Part shown: positions 60,613 to 64,000 of the stretch, in pieces
How positions within the stretch are numbered: the stretch's first letter is position 1
Layout: each line of letters starts with the position of its first letter
NCBI GenBank assembly: GCA_951230915.1
Contig: OX579635.1
Span: forward strand, 23,684,001 to 23,748,000
DNA length: 64,000 nt
Source of the DNA: Antitrichia curtipendula
Taxonomy: Eukaryota; Streptophyta; Bryopsida; Hypnales; Leucodontaceae
Direction: 5' to 3'
The notes under the pieces: generated by a model
Told to the model about the DNA's origin: nothing
Database searches by the model: none
The model's input: only the letters and a program-made list of their open reading frames with translations
Made by a program: the position numbers and the translations under genes

Positions 60613-63600
60613 CATATATAAGGTAAACCAGCCCATTGTGGTCAGAATTTCAAGTCTGCCCTCATGTCATTGCTGAAAATTTTCAAATTTTTTCTCACTC
60701 AAAGATAAGTGTGAGAAATAGTGAGAGCAATAGAAATTTTATTTTTGAGACAAAGTGTGAATTAGTTATGTATTTTTGAAGTGATCTTCCCAACACGGTC
60801 CACAGGCTGCCCCATAACCAACAAAAAGTGTATCCAATATGCTCATCTTAATCACCTAAAGTGGTCACAATAATTTCTAATGTGGAATGCCATGAAAAAT
60901 CACTTCCTACAATGATTTTAACTGAAAAATTGGGTATTCCTAATGAGGTCACTAATCACTCCATATGTATCAGGTTAGATATTGATTGTGGTCTGAAAAA
61001 CCACCATGGGGTCATAAGATGTCCACTATGGGTCATTTGACCGTAATGGATTGGTATACCGTAGATGATCCCAACAACTACACAACGATGTTAGTATGTA
61101 AGCATTAAAAATGAAAGTGGATGAGCTTTGAACATATATATAAGTAGATACACTACAACCATTGAAGGTGCTTATAATTTTAATACTTATAATATAGGTA
61201 CCTATGTCATAGTTACACTATAATCATAGAAAGTTTCTATAATATAGACCCCTATAATATAGGTGTATAATCTCTTAGGCTCATGTGCTCATGCTCCTAA
61301 GTAGACTCACATAATAGCAACCGTCCTCCATTTGTTGTCCAAACCACTCCTTGTCACGCCAATCTTTGTCACGTTAGGAGCCATGGATATAGAAGATTAG
61401 TTGCACAACATGGCTCCCCACCTCCCTGTTACAAAGTTGAGTGAATAGGTTCGGAATAGCATGGGGCCTTCGGTATAGAAATATTTTGCATGTAATTTTC
61501 CTAAGTAATTCTAAACCTATTTCCAAATTTTCTTTTCCCAAATCACTATCCTATAATTCCCACGGTAATCTAGAAACTATTGCATCTACCTTCAACCTAG
61601 AAAAAAAAATGGATAATCACTCCAAATATTTTAAAACTTTGTCACAATGTAGATCAATTTGTCAAGTACTCAAATTTCAATTTTCACCCACATCTTAAAT
61701 ATTGTCCAACACTTGGTGGATATTTCCCTATTATTGACTTTCTAATCCTTCCCAAGTTAACCTAGAAATTGCCATAGCTAGCTTTGACTTAGAATAAATG
61801 ATGGAAAGTCATACCAAAAGTCTTGAGTTTTTTTCTCAATGTATGTTAACTAGTCAAATATTCACATATCACTTTTCACTAACATCTAAGATTTTATCCA
61901 ACTTTAGTGAGTAGAATCCTACTACTAATTGTTTGCCAAATCATAGCCCCCACATCAAGGATGTATTTTGTGCATAACTTGTAGATTCTATATCCATTGT
62001 AGCCAAGTTTTTGATACAAGGTATTTAATAAGTTAAAAAAAAAATTCTAAGTTTCACGTCGATAATACAAAAATTAAAAAAGATTGAAGCTCCCAAGTAC
62101 AACCTTTTTAGTTTCTTTAGATTCCAAACACTTTTACTTTAACATCTCCATTTCCATAATAGATTTTGATCAGAAAATTGAAATCATAGTAGATCAATTA
62201 TCCAAAAGTATAGATATAAAAGTTTTATTTGATTCAATACTTTACTAAAATACAAATTTAAAATTCTTTACATCTATGCTTCCTTCAATAATAGGTCATT
62301 CACCAACAAATATACAATTTATCACTCAAGTGCATTCCACATCTCAAAGCCCACTAAAAACCAAGAGAAAGACAAAAGATTAGCTCTTGCCTCTAAGTAG
62401 CCAACCACAATCCTAAAAGGCCAGTTAGCAACTAACACTAATCCCTCTTAACCTAAACATCAATTAATAACCAATCAAATATCAACCGACAACTAATAAG
62501 AATAATTAGCAAGATTTTTGAACACTACACACATTTTTTAACATATGAATATGTCTACTTCAACTAGTAGATGACCTACATCATGCCACCAACTACAAAT
62601 ATATTTAAGTATAATATATCCCATCACACTCTACACATAAACAAATTTAAAGTATAAAGAAACAAATTTTGTTACACCTTGCCCAATTAGGTTATAGAAT
62701 TTTAAATCTTCTTTGACTTAAATATTTGTACTATAGATTTTGATTTTTTAATTTTCATACTGAGGACTTGTGTTGAGAGTCTCTAAAAAAACCCTCAAAA
62801 ACGAAAGTTGATTTTCATTCTTTAATAAACTAATAAGGTAAAGTAGGTACAAAATGAAAATAAAATGTGTAATTAATATCTCTAAAATGGAATTGAAACA
62901 TTTTAATTCTAGTGTAGAGATTAATCTAAAAATCAAACTTAAGCACATGGATCTTCTTTTTTTTAATTGTAAGAAAAAAGTATAAAAATAAGTCTTCCAA
63001 GTTATTTTTTGAAGAAGATGCTTTGATTGATCCCTTACTTGCAAAGATTGAAGTCACATGATGCCTTGGATGTGTAATAGAGTTGTATAGTATTTAAAAA
63101 TAATGAAGTGTATATAGAGTTATATAGTTGCAATAGCAAAGACTTCCTATTTGGTTCAAAGTCTTATTTTTTTTACATTAATCTCCTTAAACTACAACTC
63201 CTCAAACTTTCAAATATAAAAAATTTAATTGAGTGCTCACAGTTCCCAAATTGCATATTCCATTTTTTAATTTGACATCATTATTGTATACATACCAATA
63301 ACCACACACTTGCAATCACTAGATAGTTTACCAAATACCAAACTAGTTCCACATGGCAAGATATTGTGAGAATTGAGTCATTGACTAGTTTTAAAAGGTG
63401 AAACTTGTCCACTAAATTGTCAAGTGAAGGACAATGGTGTTTTATCATAACAACTACAACTTATGCAAAGTCAAATTGAAAAAGATTACAATTTTGTCCG
63501 CAAGTTTTTTTTATTGTAACTATAAGAAACACCTCCACAAGTATTCAACATTTCCAATACAATAAGATTTTATTAGCACCTATAGACTATAAAACTAATG

Positions 63601-64000
63601 ATGAGTCATATATAATGGATCATTGGTATGTCTAAGATAATTCTTTAAATAACATTTTTTGACAAATCATATTCTACAATCCAAATACAATCCAAAAGTG
63701 GTCTTCTATCCTACAACATGTCATTCAACACTGAATAGCAATGAATATGACATCAACATCTTTGCACCAAAAGTTTAAAAACAATCTACACGCAACAACA
63801 ATCTAAATAGAAGAGTCTACTCAAATACAACTTATGACTCTCAAAACTACTAGCCTATTTCACCTTTTAATTTGGTGTCTTTAATTAATCTATTGATGAT
63901 TTGAATTCAAACTTCTTTTACTTTTAGACTACGTTTTAAATGCTCATCATTGAAGTCTTATGTGAACCTTTGATCAAGTCCATGGATCCATATATCCCAA
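60613..64000. other. AT-rich intergenic DNA to window end, no gene supported
   Basis: Short repeats of CTATAATATAG and TTATAATATAGGTACC occur at 61170-61265. No coding domain, RNA gene or complete element was recognised. Confidence 0.45.

Overview
The window looks like nuclear DNA of a land plant. It carries a dynamin-like gene of the plastid-division ARC5/DRP5B family and a Pelle-type receptor-like kinase. Its genes contain many GT-AG introns, telo-box motifs lie near two genes, and a large share of the sequence is AT-rich repeats. The TE-dense layout and the kinds of transposase relics would suit a seedless plant (moss, liverwort, lycophyte or fern), but the sequence alone does not fix the species.

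Layout: 1-2.7 kb is the 3' part of a broken Mutator-like (MULE) transposase gene with a SWIM zinc finger. 3.4-6 kb holds foldback and TTAA-flanked elements. 8.8-10.6 kb (-) is a four-exon gene for an acidic nuclear protein with a U1-type C2H2 finger. 13.2-18.7 kb (+) is a 15-exon gene with two tandem retropepsin-like domains. 19-35 kb is repeat territory with TIR elements, tandem arrays, a perfect-arm hairpin and a second, more decayed MULE copy split by a TTAA-flanked element. 37.7-41.7 kb (+) is a membrane-anchored kinase-like gene with altered catalytic residues. 42.6-50.6 kb (-) is the 18-exon ARC5/DRP5B gene, convergent with the kinase gene. 51-64 kb returns to repeats, with a BED-finger/transposase-derived pseudogene at 54.5-56.2 kb and more TTAA elements.

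The four host genes show no pathway link to one another; they appear to be islands in repeat DNA. Gene models were built by hand from splice signals, reading phase and similarity to remembered families, so exon ends are predictions.

The main novelty candidate is a group of nonautonomous elements about 0.9 kb long. Each ends in CCCCTAAAG-like inverted termini and is flanked by TTAA. One copy sits inside the decayed MULE gene, and removing it with one TTAA restores the codon alignment exactly. That gives an empty-site demonstration of TTAA target duplication, the signature of the piggyBac superfamily, although a Tc1/mariner TA duplication cannot be excluded. Other points are a kinase lacking both Lys-Glu salt-bridge residues, a dual-retropepsin protein, and a 97-bp tandem array of two alternating unit types built around a GCCGTTAACGGC palindrome. 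The dynamin gene has an apparent one-base deletion in one exon and a GC-AG intron.
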